A DNA stretch of 64,000 bases from Pseudomonadota bacterium (GCA_024743055.1 JANSXH010000008.1:124001-188000); one strand, 5' to 3'; shown: positions 54,370-64,000, counted from the first letter of the stretch. Numbers and translations: made by a program. The notes: generated from the sequence alone by a model not told the origin.

Positions 54370-54750
54370 TTGTCTGACGAGAAAAAACGACCCGATAAAA
54401 GCACTCTTCACAATAGGATCTACGATATCGTTGGAGAGATACCCGCTGGTCAGGTGGCAACCTACGGGCAGATATCGAAAATTGCCGGGTGCGGGGCGCG
54501 GGTGGTTGGATATGCCCTGTCCTCCCTTCCCCATGACCGCCCTTTATGCTGGCATCGTGTGGTCAATGCGAAAGGTGAGATCAGCCTTCGAAGCAGTGGA
54601 GACAATCACTGGAAACAACGCCGCCTGCTTCAGGACGAAGGGGTGAAGTTTGACAAAAAGGGACGCCTGGATTTCTCAATATACCGATGGCCTGGGCCCG
54701 GCTGGCTTTGGCTTGAAGAACACGGATATGATCCCGGACTATTTGAATAG
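54370..54750 (+). CDS. Alkyltransferase-like protein (ATL), DNA alkylation damage recognition
   Basis: A 126-residue single-domain protein similar to the DNA-binding domain of O6-methylguanine methyltransferase. The active-site PCHRV is replaced by LCWHRVVN, in which Trp takes the place of the methyl-accepting Cys, as in ATL proteins. A Cys precedes the Trp. IPAGQVATYGQISKIAG and GARVVGYALSS are the family helix and wing. No Met occurs in the frame, so the TTG at 54370 is the start, with AGGTAGAG upstream. It would flag alkylated guanine for nucleotide excision repair. Confidence 0.85.
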   Translation: MSDEKKRPDKSTLHNRIYDIVGEIPAGQVATYGQISKIAGCGARVVGYALSSLPHDRPLCWHRVVNAKGEISLRSSGDNHWKQRRLLQDEGVKFDKKGRLDFSIYRWPGPGWLWLEEHGYDPGLFE

Positions 54751-54767
54751 GCTGGAACCAAATCGCT

Positions 54768-55226
54768 CTATTTCTCTGCCAGATACTTCTTCCAGTTTTC
54801 GTCCGCGTCCTTGATACGGGCAGCGATACCGGTGCTTTCCCAACGCTCCTTACCAACATCATGTCCAAACAAATATAGCTTGTCGTCGAAAATCAACCAG
54901 ACTCCAGGATCAACGTCACTGAGATTACCAAGGCTCATCTGGTTGGAGCAGTATCCCCCATATTGCGGAGCATAACTGTCAGGATTGGCTTTAAAGAGAT
55001 CGCGGCTGCGGGCATCGGCAAAACGCCAGGTCGCGCCTTTCCATTCGAGCGTAAAATCAGACTGGCCTTCCTCGGCCTTTTTGTCAGTAAAATAAGCGAC
55101 ACTGTCATAACCGTCCACTGCAACCCCGCCGACAAAAGACTTGTTAATTTCGTCGAAGGCCACGGCAGGCCCGCTCGCCACAGTCAGGAATGACAGGAAC
55201 ACAGTTAAAACAACGGCTCGAAACAT
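54768..55226 (-). CDS. Exported YHS-domain protein
   Basis: A 152-residue protein with a signal peptide ending about AVA (residue 23). The YHS-like part has VDGYDSVAYFTDKK and WKGATWRFADARSRDLFKANPDSYAPQYGGYCS. YHS domains bind metals or heme-like ligands in exported proteins. The conserved Cys (GGYCSNQ) and nearby Tyr may be ligands. The role is unknown. It lies upstream of metH on the same strand with 82 bases between the metH stop and the YHS start, so it is probably a separate unit. Confidence 0.75.
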   Translation of the reverse strand: MFRAVVLTVFLSFLTVASGPAVAFDEINKSFVGGVAVDGYDSVAYFTDKKAEEGQSDFTLEWKGATWRFADARSRDLFKANPDSYAPQYGGYCSNQMSLGNLSDVDPGVWLIFDDKLYLFGHDVGKERWESTGIAARIKDADENWKKYLAEK

Positions 55227-55307
55227 AGTTAGTCTCCGATTTGAAATTCGCAGACATCATCCGCGCGAACGGTCTGCAAGTTAAATCAAATTTCCGTCAG
55301 CAAATGA

Positions 55308-58300
55308 TCACATCGTTTCTGGTCGCTTCCGCTCATAGGAAAGGTTGGACGCAAGCAGCCTCTCTGCTTGAGCCACAGATATATTCTTGCGTTTTGCATA
55401 ATCTTCAACCTGATCCCGACCGATATTCCCTACTCCGAAATAACGCGCGTCGGGATGGGCGAAATAAATTCCGGAAACCGACGACGCAGGCAGCATTGCG
55501 AAACTCTCGGTCAGGTCAATACCAACCCGAGACGGTGCTTCCAGCAATTCAAATAAACCAACCTTCTCTGAATGCTCTGGGCAGGCCGGATATCCCGGCG
55601 CAGGACGAATACCGCGATAGGCTTCTTTGATCAGTTGCTCATTGCTTAGATTTTCATTGGATGTGTATCCCCAAAGCTCTTTTCGGGTCTTCTCATGCAT
55701 ATACTCCGCCATTGCCTCGGCCAATCTGTCCGCTAGTGCCTTAAGCAGAATATTACTGTAATCATCATGGGTTCTGTCAAATTCTTCGAGTTTTTTCTCA
55801 ATGCCAAGTCCAGCGGTGACAGCGAAGGCACCAATATAATCTGACACCTCAATCTCCGCCGGCGCAATGAAATCAGCGAGGCAATAATTGGCCCGACCGT
55901 TTTTCCTATTCATTTGTTGGCGCAGGAAGCAAAAGCGATGAATTTCCGCTTTCCGACCTTCATCTTTGTACAGAACAACATCATCTCCAACTCGTGCAGC
56001 TGGGAAAAATCCGGCTACTGCTTTTGCCGTTAGCCATTTTTCTTCAATTATCTGGGAGAGCATGGCACGTGCGTCCTGATAAAGCTCGGTGGCCGTTTCC
56101 CCAACAACCTCATCCTCAAGTATTTTGGGAAAATGACCGGCAAGCTCCCAAGTTCTGAAAAAAGGTGACCAGTCTATGTAGTCAACCAGATCCGTCAAAT
56201 CGATGTCATCAAACTGTTTAAGCCCCAGGAATGTCGGTTTCGGAGGATGATAATCCGACCAGTCTATCTTGACCGCGTTCTCGCGCGCCTCCTGAAAACT
56301 GAACTGATTGGTATTCTTTGATTTCTTCAGGTAATTTTCGCGGACGATTTCGTATTCTGCCTTGGTCGCAGTGACAAGTTCCTGATTATTTTCATCACTG
56401 GTGAGCTGTGTTGCGACACCGACGGCTCGGGACGCATCCGTGACGTAAATCGTCGACCCTTCATATTGCGGCGCAATTTTCAAGGCTGTGTGGACCTTCG
56501 ATGTGGTCGCCCCGCCGATTAGCAAGGGAACCTCAAACTCCCCTCGCTGCATCTCTGCCGCAACAGTTGCCATTTCTTCCAAGGAGGGTGTAATCAGGCC
56601 GGAAAGGCCAATGATATCAACATTCTCAGCTTTAGCTGTTTCAAGGATTTTTGTATAGGGAACCATGACCCCGAGATCTACGACCTCGAAATTGTTACAT
56701 TGTAAAACAACGCCCACAATATTCTTACCGATATCATGGACATCGCCTTTAACCGTTGCCAAAAGGATTTTACCTTTGGTTTTGGCGACACCAGCTTCAT
56801 CTTTCTCCGCTTCAATAAATGGAAGCAAATGAGCAACGGCCTGTTTCATCACACGGGCACTCTTGACCACTTGAGGCAAGAACATTTTACCGGACCCAAA
56901 AAGATCCCCAACTACATTCATCCCGTCCATTAACGGGCCTTCAATGACCTGTATAGGACGGGGAAACTGCTGGCGGGCTTCCTCGGTATCTTCGATGATA
57001 TAGTCTGAGATGCCTTTTACCAGAGCATGCGTAAGACGATCATTCACCGATCCTTCCCGCCAGGAAAGATCCTGAACATTGCTACGCTTCTGGCCGATGG
57101 CCTCTTCCGCCACTTCCAGCAGTCTTTCGGTTCCGTCTTCGCGCTTATTGAACACGACATCTTCAATACGGTCCCTGATATTTTGCGGAATATCAGAATA
57201 AACGGCAAGCTGGCCCGCATTCACGATCCCCATATCCATTCCGGCTTTCACGGCATGATACAGAAAGACGGAATGCATGGCCTCCCGCATGGGGTTATTA
57301 CCACGCAAGGAAAAAGACATATTGCTGACCCCGCCACTAATCAGGACATGAGGCAGGCCGGCTTTGAGTTCTTGTGTTGCTTCAATGTAGTCTTTTGAGA
57401 AATTGCTATGCTCTTCAATGCCGGTGGCTATCGGGAAAATATTCGGATCAAAAATGATATCTTCAGGTGGAAAGCCGACCTCTTCCGTTAGAATGCGGTA
57501 GCACCGGGTACAAATGCTGATCATCCGCTCCTTGGTATCGGCCTGCCCCTCCTCATCAAACGCCATAACAACAATCGCAGCACCATAACGACGGATTTCC
57601 CGGGCGTGAGCGATAAACTCCTCTTCCCCTTCTTTTAGACTGATAGAATTGACGACACCTTTGCCTTGAACAGTTTTAAGGCCTGCCTGGATTACTTCCC
57701 ATTTGGAGCTGTCGATCATCAACGGAACCCTGCTGATATCCGGCTCCGACGCGATCAGGTTCAGGAAAGTCGGCATCGCGGTAACCGCGTCCAACATTGC
57801 ATCGTCCATATTGACATCGACAATTTGCGCCCCGTTCAGCACCTGTTCCCGGGCAATATCAAGGGCTGTGTCATAATCGCCTTCCATCACCAGTTTTTTG
57901 AATTTCGCCGAACCAGCAACGTTAGTCCGTTCCCCGACATTGATGAAGCCAGCGACGTCATCTACATACAGAGGCTCCAAACCACTCAAACGACATACGG
58001 ACTCAATATCGGGGACCTTTCGCGGCGAGATATTGCTTACAGCTTCTGTAATGGCAGCGATATGCTCCGGACGCGTTCCGCAGCATCCGCCAACAATATT
58101 TACCAGCCCGCTTTTCGCGAACTCGCCCAGCTGCTCCGCCATATATTCAGGGGTATCATCATATTCCCCGAGTTCGTTTGGCAATCCGGCATTTGGATGA
58201 ACACTTATTGAAGTTGAAGCAACACTGGAAACAGCTTGAACATGAGGGCGTAAGTCCTTGGCCCCTAGTGCACAATTAAACCCGATACTGATCGGATCCA

Positions 58301-59018
58301 CATGAGCCATGGATGCCCAAAAGGCCTCCGCTGTTTGCCCAGATAATGTCCTTCCCGATGCATCGGTGATCGTGCCGGACACCATGACTGGATGCCTTAA
58401 TCCGGTTTCATCAAAGTATCGGAGAATGGCATAGATGGCGGCTTTACAGTTGAGGCTGTCAAAGACGGTTTCAATCAGGATAATTTGGGCACCACCGTCC
58501 ATTAGGCCGCGCAGGGATTCATCATAGGCTTCCACCAGCTCGTCGAACGTTACATTTCGAAAGCCCGGATCATTCACATCTGGGGAGATTGAGGCGGTGC
58601 GGTTCGTCGGCCCAAGTACCCCGGCAACATATCGAGGCTTTTCCGGAGTTTTTTCGGTCCAAGCATCTGCCACATTACGGGCCAAAGCCGCGGATTGACG
58701 ATTGAGTTCATACACCTCTTTTTCAAGGCCATAGTCGCTCTGGGCAATGGATGTGGCGTTAAAAGTGTTAGTTTCGAGAATGTCGGTGCCTGCCGCCAGA
58801 AATTGCTCGTGGATCTTGGCGATAACCTCGGGCTTGGTGAGGCTCAGAAGGTCGTTATTCCCCTTCAAATCAATATTCGATTGAGTATAGGCTTCTCCCC
58901 GATAGTCGTCTTCCTCGAGCTTGAGGGCCTGAATCATGGTTCCCATGGCACCGTCCAGAACCATAATCCGATGCTTCAAAATATCTTCTAGCTCGACAAA
59001 GGGTTGCGACTTTTTCAT
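55308..59018 (-). CDS. metH: Cobalamin-dependent methionine synthase
   Basis: A 1236-residue enzyme moving the methyl group of 5-methyl-THF to homocysteine. It has the homocysteine domain ([22 protein letters not shown] to [11 protein letters not shown]), the pterin domain ([15 protein letters not shown]), the B12 domain with DVHDIGKN (His761 as cobalt ligand) and the C-terminal SAM activation domain (WDYTSNE-like region and [15 protein letters not shown]). I take the ATG at 59018; a start at 59123 would lie inside metF. It is the third gene of a leftward SahR-like-metF-metH unit. Confidence 0.96.
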   Translation of the reverse strand: MKKSQPFVELEDILKHRIMVLDGAMGTMIQALKLEEDDYRGEAYTQSNIDLKGNNDLLSLTKPEVIAKIHEQFLAAGTDILETNTFNATSIAQSDYGLEKEVYELNRQSAALARNVADAWTEKTPEKPRYVAGVLGPTNRTASISPDVNDPGFRNVTFDELVEAYDESLRGLMDGGAQIILIETVFDSLNCKAAIYAILRYFDETGLRHPVMVSGTITDASGRTLSGQTAEAFWASMAHVDPISIGFNCALGAKDLRPHVQAVSSVASTSISVHPNAGLPNELGEYDDTPEYMAEQLGEFAKSGLVNIVGGCCGTRPEHIAAITEAVSNISPRKVPDIESVCRLSGLEPLYVDDVAGFINVGERTNVAGSAKFKKLVMEGDYDTALDIAREQVLNGAQIVDVNMDDAMLDAVTAMPTFLNLIASEPDISRVPLMIDSSKWEVIQAGLKTVQGKGVVNSISLKEGEEEFIAHAREIRRYGAAIVVMAFDEEGQADTKERMISICTRCYRILTEEVGFPPEDIIFDPNIFPIATGIEEHSNFSKDYIEATQELKAGLPHVLISGGVSNMSFSLRGNNPMREAMHSVFLYHAVKAGMDMGIVNAGQLAVYSDIPQNIRDRIEDVVFNKREDGTERLLEVAEEAIGQKRSNVQDLSWREGSVNDRLTHALVKGISDYIIEDTEEARQQFPRPIQVIEGPLMDGMNVVGDLFGSGKMFLPQVVKSARVMKQAVAHLLPFIEAEKDEAGVAKTKGKILLATVKGDVHDIGKNIVGVVLQCNNFEVVDLGVMVPYTKILETAKAENVDIIGLSGLITPSLEEMATVAAEMQRGEFEVPLLIGGATTSKVHTALKIAPQYEGSTIYVTDASRAVGVATQLTSDENNQELVTATKAEYEIVRENYLKKSKNTNQFSFQEARENAVKIDWSDYHPPKPTFLGLKQFDDIDLTDLVDYIDWSPFFRTWELAGHFPKILEDEVVGETATELYQDARAMLSQIIEEKWLTAKAVAGFFPAARVGDDVVLYKDEGRKAEIHRFCFLRQQMNRKNGRANYCLADFIAPAEIEVSDYIGAFAVTAGLGIEKKLEEFDRTHDDYSNILLKALADRLAEAMAEYMHEKTRKELWGYTSNENLSNEQLIKEAYRGIRPAPGYPACPEHSEKVGLFELLEAPSRVGIDLTESFAMLPASSVSGIYFAHPDARYFGVGNIGRDQVEDYAKRKNISVAQAERLLASNLSYERKRPETM

Positions 59019-59049
59019 TGACTGTCTCTTTTCAAATGGAACCGGTGTA

Positions 59050-59982
59050 TCAGGAATCGGCACAGGCAGCCTGCCCCGGACGCAAGCCAAGGGTATGGCA
59101 GACGGAATAGACCAGATCTGCACGATTAAGCGTGTAAAAATGGAAATCAGTTACCCCCGCCCGCTGTAGCTGTTGGCATTGCTCAGATGCAACCATAGCC
59201 GCGACAAGATTTCGAGTGGCCGGATCCTCATCAAGTGTTTCAAAGAGATGAGTCAGCCAGGCTGGCACTTGGGTTCCGCATTGTTGGCTGAACTGACGGA
59301 TCTTCGAATAGCTGGTAACGGGCAGAATTCCTGGAACGATGGGAATCGTAATACCATGCGCATAAGCCCTATCAACAAAACGAAGATAGACTTCCGGATC
59401 GAAAAAGAATTGGGTGATAGCTCGACTCGCTCCGGCATCCATTTTGCGCTTAAGGTAGTCAATATCGTCCAAGCTAGATTTCGCATCCGGGTGAATCTCT
59501 GGATAACAACCGACTGTAATCTCAAAGTCATGAGTCTTCTTGAGGTGTTCAATCAACTCGACAGATCCTGAAAACCCATCAGGATGGGCAGAGAAATTTT
59601 CATGCCCTTCAGGTGGATCACCCCGTAGCGCCACAATATGTTTGATCCCACTGTCCCAATAGGCTTCCGCTACGGCACCTACCTCTTCTTTCGTGGCTCC
59701 CACACATGTCAGATGGGCTGCTGGCTCAAGCTCTGTTTCTTTTCGAATGCGGCTCACCAGCGAATGAGTTCGTTCTCGGGTCGATCCGCCTGCTCCATAG
59801 GTTACGGAGACAAACTTGGGGCCCAAAGGCGCGAGTCTCTTCAATGCCTGCCAATGTTTCTCCGCCAACACTTCTGAAGTTGGCGGAAAAAACTCAAAGG
59901 AAACTTCTACCTTGTTTTCCGATCCGGATACTAACAATCCACCATTAGGCTTTTGCCTTGCGAACGCTTCAGGCGTGATCAT
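59050..59982 (-). CDS. metF: 5,10-Methylenetetrahydrofolate reductase
   Basis: A 310-residue FAD-dependent reductase making 5-methyl-THF for MetH. Family marks are [62 protein letters not shown] and [17 protein letters not shown] use the ATG at 59982, overlapping the regulator stop by four bases. This is the biosynthetic copy; a different MetF-family gene with a Cys-rich partner is in the corrinoid cluster at 19208. Confidence 0.94.
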   Translation of the reverse strand: MITPEAFARQKPNGGLLVSGSENKVEVSFEFFPPTSEVLAEKHWQALKRLAPLGPKFVSVTYGAGGSTRERTHSLVSRIRKETELEPAAHLTCVGATKEEVGAVAEAYWDSGIKHIVALRGDPPEGHENFSAHPDGFSGSVELIEHLKKTHDFEITVGCYPEIHPDAKSSLDDIDYLKRKMDAGASRAITQFFFDPEVYLRFVDRAYAHGITIPIVPGILPVTSYSKIRQFSQQCGTQVPAWLTHLFETLDEDPATRNLVAAMVASEQCQQLQRAGVTDFHFYTLNRADLVYSVCHTLGLRPGQAACADS

Positions 59983-60932
59983 GATGCTACTCCTACTGAA
60001 ACGTAATTCTCTCTCGTCGCAGTCCATATATTTACTGTAAGTGGGTCTCCGGCAAGAATGCTTACTTCTCTTGGGTTTAAACCCGCACGCCGGCAATAGT
60101 CTGAGATATCATTCTTGGAAAAACCCATCTGGCGATGGGCATGCTCTGTCCTCAAATTCTCAATAGTGTGGGGTGCAAAATCGACAATCGCCAACAACCC
60201 ATTTTTTCTAAGCAATCGAGCTGCTTCCTCAATCGCTTTCTCCGGTGTGTCAGCATAGTGAAGCACCTGATGAATGATGATGGCGTCCTGTGATTGATTG
60301 GCGAAGGGCAGATTGTACATATCGGCAAGACGCACCTGGCAATTCCTGAGCCCTGCGTCCTCTATTGCTGTACGTGCGAAAGAAAGCATCTCGCGACTGC
60401 TATCCACTCCGATCGCATGCTCAACCTCTGGACCGAACAATTCCAACATCCGCCCTGTGCCGGTACCAATATCAAGAAAGTCTACGATATCACGGCCCTT
60501 GAACAATTGCTTGAGCGAGTTCTCCACTTCCTTCTCTGGTACATGGAGGGACCTTATCTGCCGCCAATGGGCCGCGTTCTCACGGAAATACTGTTCAGCA
60601 GCTATGACCCGAGTCTTTTTGACAGCCTCTAACCTTTGCAAATCCCGTGAAACAACCGGATCTGATTCAGGAACGAGATCAACAAGTGTACGTCCAAGAA
60701 GTGCTGCATTGCTCTTTCCAGACAGGCGGTAAAAGACCCAGCTTCCTTCCTGATACCGATCAAGCAAACCGGCATCACAAAGCAGCTTCAAATGCCGCGA
60801 TACCCTGGGCTGGCTCTGGCCCAAGATCTGGGTAAGCTCGCTAACCGTCAGTTCAGAATGCCCGCACAATACGAGCAATCGCAGTCGAGTTTCCTCTCCG
60901 GCTGCCCGCAGTCCTTGAAGTAAGTTTTCCAC
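59979..60932 (-). CDS. ArsR-type regulator with SAM-methyltransferase domain, SahR-like
   Basis: A 317-residue protein. The N-terminal ArsR winged helix (LRLLVLCGHSELTVSELTQILGQSQPRVSRHLKLLCDAGLL, about 18-58) is fused to a class I methyltransferase fold with FLDIGTGTGRMLELFG (about 153-168). This architecture, placed before metF and metH, matches SahR, which senses S-adenosylhomocysteine and represses methionine-cycle genes in several Proteobacteria. A palindrome upstream of its start supports autoregulation. An enzyme role is possible but the context favours a sensor. Confidence 0.8.
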   Translation of the reverse strand: MENLLQGLRAAGEETRLRLLVLCGHSELTVSELTQILGQSQPRVSRHLKLLCDAGLLDRYQEGSWVFYRLSGKSNAALLGRTLVDLVPESDPVVSRDLQRLEAVKKTRVIAAEQYFRENAAHWRQIRSLHVPEKEVENSLKQLFKGRDIVDFLDIGTGTGRMLELFGPEVEHAIGVDSSREMLSFARTAIEDAGLRNCQVRLADMYNLPFANQSQDAIIIHQVLHYADTPEKAIEEAARLLRKNGLLAIVDFAPHTIENLRTEHAHRQMGFSKNDISDYCRRAGLNPREVSILAGDPLTVNIWTATRENYVSVGVAS

Positions 60933-60961
60933 AATGACCTCTGATCATGAACAATTTTATT

Positions 60962-60983
60962 GATATAAACATATCCTTATATC
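60962..60983. promoter_or_regulatory. Candidate SahR operator GATATAA-N8-TTATATC
   Basis: Seven-base perfect inverted arms around an eight-base centre, 29 bases before the SahR-like start codon. The location is right for repression of the regulator-metF-metH operon. Identity as the operator is inferred. Confidence 0.6.
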
Positions 60984-61022
60984 TTTTTATAGTCAATGAT
61001 TAACCTTAGCGACTTTTTCGCA

Positions 61023-61048
61023 ACACAATTGTGGTAATCTAATTGTGT
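61023..61048. promoter_or_regulatory. Inverted repeat ACACAATT-N10-AATTGTGT
   Basis: Perfect eight-base arms around a ten-base centre in the intergenic region; the left arm also forms the palindrome CACAATTGTG. The bound protein is unknown. Confidence 0.4.
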
Positions 61049-61254
61049 CATCTGACCGTGACTCGCCTTGTATATCTGCCTATGATACCTACTAGTCCTA
61101 TGTAATTTTTATCGGCGGGTTCTCTTCGTCTCGAAAAAAGTTCATGACAAAGGTGGAAATAACAGTAAAGATTTCAGTAATAGTTACAGGGTATAGACAC
61201 TACTTGAGACTTCTTCCCAATAATTAGAGCTGAAGCATACAAAAGAGTTCGCAG

Positions 61255-62043
61255 ATGAAACTGTCTTTGATACTAAAATTTGTGGCTGCCATTGGCTTGC
61301 TTGCTCTCGTTGCTGGTTGTGCGAAGGCACCCGGTGAAGACGCCAAACCAAAGCAGGTTATGTATCAAGAGGTTTATGATCCACTAGAGCCAATGAACCG
61401 TTATTTCTTTGATGTGAACTACGCTCTTGATGCCCTGTTCCTAAAGCCGGTGTCAGAAATATACCGCGGGGTGTTACCTCTTGGCGTCCGTGACAGTGTT
61501 CGAAATTTTCTCACTAATCTTTCTCAGCCGATCTATTTAATCAACAACCTGCTCCAAGGTGAGGTTAACAAAGCTGGCGATAATATGGGCGCTTTCTTTA
61601 TCAATACCTTTATGGGTGTTGGCGGTTTATTTGATGTGGCTCAGTTGAACACCTCTGAAGAAGACATGGGCCAGACATTTGCTGTCTGGGGTGTGCCGGA
61701 AGGCCCTTATCTTGTTATCCCACTCCTTGGGCCCAATACAACTCGTGAGGCTGTTGGAGGTGTCATTGATTATTTCGCCGATCCAGTGAACGAGATTGCC
61801 CGCAAGAATGATTTGGACAATCTCGGTATTTATAGATTTGTCCTCTCTGGCATCGACGCCCGCTCCCGGTCGATTGAAGCTCTTGACGAAATTGAAAAGA
61901 ATTCTATTGATTTCTATGCGACGATCCGAAGCCTTTACAGGCAGAATCGCGCAAACCTTATCCTGAATGGAAAAGGAAATCCTGCACAATTACCAGATAT
62001 GACCTTTGATGAAGATGAAGCACCTCAGACAAAGAAAAACTAG
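61255..62043 (+). CDS. mlaA: MlaA/VacJ outer-membrane lipoprotein
   Basis: A 262-residue lipoprotein with lipobox LVAGC (Cys22). The MlaA family is seen in YDPLEPMNRYFFDVNYALDALFLKPVSEIYRG, FLTNLSQPIYLINNLLQG and FAVWGVPEGPYLVIPLLGPNTTRE. It removes phospholipids from the outer leaflet of the outer membrane and hands them to MlaC. mlaC follows 83 bases downstream; mlaFED are not in the window. Confidence 0.93.
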   Translation: MKLSLILKFVAAIGLLALVAGCAKAPGEDAKPKQVMYQEVYDPLEPMNRYFFDVNYALDALFLKPVSEIYRGVLPLGVRDSVRNFLTNLSQPIYLINNLLQGEVNKAGDNMGAFFINTFMGVGGLFDVAQLNTSEEDMGQTFAVWGVPEGPYLVIPLLGPNTTREAVGGVIDYFADPVNEIARKNDLDNLGIYRFVLSGIDARSRSIEALDEIEKNSIDFYATIRSLYRQNRANLILNGKGNPAQLPDMTFDEDEAPQTKKN

Positions 62044-62126
62044 GTAATTTGGATTAGGGCCCTAGTTTCTTAAAAAGGCCTAATTTCCCATCTCTAATCA
62101 TACGATCATCCCCTAGGAGTGATGTC

Positions 62127-62762
62127 ATGTTGAGAAATAAAATTCTGCCCGTCTTATTTCTGATCGCTTGTTTTTCAGTGCCAGCGATGGCGCCCACCGA
62201 TGCACGAGCCGAAAACACTAAGGAACAAGGCGCGATCAATCTTATCAAATCTATCGGAAATCAGGCTGTACAGACCTTATCCAACAAATCCCTTTCTGAG
62301 AAACAGAAAGAACAGGATTTTGATAAGTTTCTGGATACTGATTTTGATATGCCCTTGATCGCCAGGTTCGTGCTGGGCCGCTATTGGCGATCAGCAACAG
62401 ATGCTGAACGGCAGGAATTTCAGAGTGTCTTTCGCAATTACATGGTTGCCAGTTATAGCCAAAGGATAGGATCTTATTCAGGAGAGAATATCAAGATTAA
62501 CAACGCTACTTCCCTGAATGACAAAGAGTCACTTGTCTATACAGTAATCGAGCGCCCACAAGGACCTCCCATAAAACTTGACTGGAGAGTTCGGAAGAAC
62601 GGGTCCGGTCAGCAAAAGGTGATTGATGTGATTGTCGAAGGCGTCAGTATGGCCCAGACTCAACGCTCAGAGTTTGCAACGGTTGCAGGCAAGCCAGGTG
62701 TTGGAGTACCCGGCCTGATCAAGGAACTGCAGGCAAAAACTAAAGCGGAAGGCGGCTCATAA
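62127..62762 (+). CDS. mlaC: MlaC periplasmic phospholipid-binding protein
   Basis: A 211-residue protein with a signal peptide ending near ARA (residue 28). The MlaC/Ttg2D fold is marked by FDMPLIARFVLGRYWRSATDAERQEFQSVFRNYMVASYSQRI and VIDVIVEGVSMAQTQRSEFATV. It ferries phospholipid between MlaA and the inner-membrane MlaFEDB complex. A CCTAGGAG ribosome site precedes the ATG. It is co-directional with mlaA. Confidence 0.92.
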   Translation: MLRNKILPVLFLIACFSVPAMAPTDARAENTKEQGAINLIKSIGNQAVQTLSNKSLSEKQKEQDFDKFLDTDFDMPLIARFVLGRYWRSATDAERQEFQSVFRNYMVASYSQRIGSYSGENIKINNATSLNDKESLVYTVIERPQGPPIKLDWRVRKNGSGQQKVIDVIVEGVSMAQTQRSEFATVAGKPGVGVPGLIKELQAKTKAEGGS

Positions 62763-62800
62763 ATTAAGTAGCCGTAACTCCATACAAGGATCAAGGGCAG

Positions 62801-63481
62801 TCAGGCTTTCTCGAAACAATAGCCGACTGCCCGAACTGTCCTGATCAGGTCAACATCCCCATTCTCATTCAACACTTTCCGCAATCTACGGATATGGACG
62901 TCGACAGTGCGGTCCTCAACATAAACGTTCTGGCCCCACACACCGTCAAGAAGCTGTTCCCGGGTCAGCACTCTGCCAGGTCTTTCCATAAAGAACCGCA
63001 ATAGTTTAAATTCGGTCGGCCCTAAATGTAGCTCCCGACTTCCCCGGCTCACTTTATAGGCAACGAGATCCATATTGACATCGGCAATCTGAAGGGATTC
63101 TCCACCCGCATTCGGATTACCACGGCGCAGAACTGCGCGAATTCGGGCCATCAGTTCAGCGGGTGAAAAAGGCTTTGCCACATAGTCATCCGCACCAACA
63201 TCAAGACCTCTCACACGGTCCGACTCTTCGCCACGCGCTGTGATCATAATGACAGGTAAATTCCTGAACTTCTGATCCCGACGCAATCTACGGCAAATCT
63301 CAATACCGGAAACTTTGGGAATCATCCAATCAAGCAACACCATATCAGGCGACTGCTCTTCAATTGCCATTATGGCTTCCTCTCCATCTGGAGCTGAGGC
63401 TACATCGAAGCCTTCGCTCTCCAGATTATACCGGAGAAGCTCAACCATGGCCGGTTCATCTTCAACTACAAGTATTTTCAT
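62801..63481 (-). CDS. phoB: Phosphate regulon response regulator PhoB
   Basis: A 226-residue OmpR/PhoB-type regulator. The receiver domain has the acceptor Asp in MVLLDWMIPKVSGIEICRRLR and the conserved Lys in DDYVAKPFSPAELMARIRA. The C-terminal winged helix reads LTREQLLDGVWGQNVYVEDRTVDVHIRRLRKVLNENG. It directly follows phoU with a five-base gap, which supports PhoB over another OmpR-family regulator. Its sensor PhoR is not in the window. Confidence 0.93.
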   Translation of the reverse strand: MKILVVEDEPAMVELLRYNLESEGFDVASAPDGEEAIMAIEEQSPDMVLLDWMIPKVSGIEICRRLRRDQKFRNLPVIMITARGEESDRVRGLDVGADDYVAKPFSPAELMARIRAVLRRGNPNAGGESLQIADVNMDLVAYKVSRGSRELHLGPTEFKLLRFFMERPGRVLTREQLLDGVWGQNVYVEDRTVDVHIRRLRKVLNENGDVDLIRTVRAVGYCFEKA

Positions 63482-63486
63482 TTGTC

Positions 63487-64000
63487 TTACTTACCGCTCT
63501 GAATATCAGAATCGCTGATCATTGTAACGCTGGTTTTATCGCCTTTCGGGCGCTCTTCTGTTGGAGCGGTACCGGTCACTTGGTAAATGATGATCTCGGC
63601 GATGTTTGTCATATGATCTCCAATACGCTCAATATTCTTGGCCATGAAAATCAAATGTGTACAGCTGGAGATATTCCTATGGTCTTCCATCATATAGGTC
63701 AGAAGTTCCCGGAACATACTATTATAGAGTTGATCTACTTCTTTATCCCGTTTCCAGACATCGTAGGCAAGGTCGGCATCATCATGCGCGTAAGCCCTTA
63801 AGGTGTCCGAGATCATTCGGCCGACAATTTCACCCATCCTTGGGAAAGCTGACATTTGCCTTGTTTCCGGCGCCTTTTCAAGGGCGATGACCCGTTTCGC
63901 AATGTTCGCAGAATAGTCAGCTACTCTTTCCAAAGCAGCAGCAATTTTCAAAGCCGAGATTACCCGCCTGAGATCATCTGCTACCGGGCTGCGCAATGCC
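63487..64000 (-). CDS. phoU: PhoU phosphate-signalling protein (partial, N-terminus beyond window)
   Basis: The frame runs past base 64000 and covers about 171 residues of a normal 230-240. PhoU marks are the helical repeats SALKIAAALERVADYSANIAKRVIAL and HLIFMAKNIERIGDHMTNIAEIIIYQVTG, the latter with metal-binding ERIGDH. PhoU inhibits PhoR and tunes Pst uptake. A methionine-like TTG at 63996 is not the true start; the beginning lies to the right of the window. Confidence 0.92.
   Translation of the reverse strand, partial: ALRSPVADDLRRVISALKIAAALERVADYSANIAKRVIALEKAPETRQMSAFPRMGEIVGRMISDTLRAYAHDDADLAYDVWKRDKEVDQLYNSMFRELLTYMMEDHRNISSCTHLIFMAKNIERIGDHMTNIAEIIIYQVTGTAPTEERPKGDKTSVTMISDSDIQSGK

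Larger units (their letters stand above)
60933..61254. promoter_or_regulatory. SahR-like gene / mlaA divergent intergenic region
   Basis: These 322 bases contain no gene. Two symmetric elements stand out: GATATAA-N8-TTATATC at 60962-60983 near the methionine operon, and ACACAATT-N10-AATTGTGT at 61023-61048. The second element is about 207 bases from the mlaA ATG. Confidence 0.5.

Noticed and set aside
62055..62064. TAGGGCCCTA palindrome between mlaA and mlaC as a terminator
   Set aside because: It has no loop and no T run, so it cannot form a proper hairpin; it may be a chance palindrome.
1..64000. CRISPR arrays, transposases, prophage genes, tRNA and rRNA genes
   Set aside because: I saw no regularly spaced repeats, no transposase or integrase motifs, and no cloverleaf-like or rRNA sequence in any intergenic region.

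Overview
The window looks like chromosomal DNA of a free-living, probably marine, aerobic alphaproteobacterium. Evidence: a TauR/Tpa taurine pair, heterotetrameric sarcosine oxidase, the five-step HutF/HutG histidine route, a fused CysNC, PqiABC and Mla lipid-transport genes, and PhoU-PhoB order. I saw no IS element, prophage, CRISPR array, rRNA or tRNA gene. The genus cannot be fixed from the sequence alone; a Sneathiella-like or Rhodospirillales-like lineage is a guess.

Layout. 1-3000: tauR (C-terminus off the left edge) divergent from tpa. 3000-5560: a TetR regulator with paired operators facing a small membrane protein, an ankyrin protein overlapping an unknown protein, and a GNAT acetyltransferase. 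5550-7760: a glutamine-synthetase-like ligase and an inositol-monophosphatase-family phosphatase. 7900-13050: soxBDAG, divergent from fhs (13375). 15200: a GlxA/GbdR-type AraC regulator. 16187-26879: a corrinoid methyl-transfer cluster. 26880-34350: histidine utilisation (hutF-hutC one way, hutI-hutH-hutG-hutU the other, with a HutC operator between). 34369-40280: PAP2 phosphatase, an aldolase-MaoC-SDR operon, a 2-hydroxyacid dehydrogenase and a sulfatase of the phosphonate-monoester-hydrolase type. 40350-43971: pqiA-pqiA-pqiB-pqiC. 44272-47078: cysD-cysNC. 47092-54276: rmlA, a methyltransferase, 5-oxoprolinase and an ornithine-cyclodeaminase-family enzyme. 54370-60932: an alkyltransferase-like protein, a YHS protein and metH, then metF with a SahR-like regulator. 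61255-64000: mlaA, mlaC, phoB and partial phoU.

The main system is the 13-27 kb block. A non-pyrrolysine MttB-family methyltransferase, a corrinoid protein, a pterin-dependent methyltransferase, a ferredoxin/ASKHA corrinoid activator, a dedicated MetF with a MetV-like Cys-rich partner, and two conserved proteins of unknown role (DUF1638 and a 'virulence factor' family member) sit with a dimethylglycine-dehydrogenase-like flavoenzyme. The sarcosine oxidase operon and formate-THF ligase follow. Read together, this suggests stepwise removal of all three methyl groups of glycine betaine (or a related quaternary amine) to glycine, with the first methyl moved through cobalamin to tetrahydrofolate and the others released as methylene-THF or formaldehyde. 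The C1 units would then be oxidised, with ATP recovered at Fhs run in reverse. The substrate is inferred from context, not seen directly. Three partner proteins of this block carry unusual arginine-rich tails.
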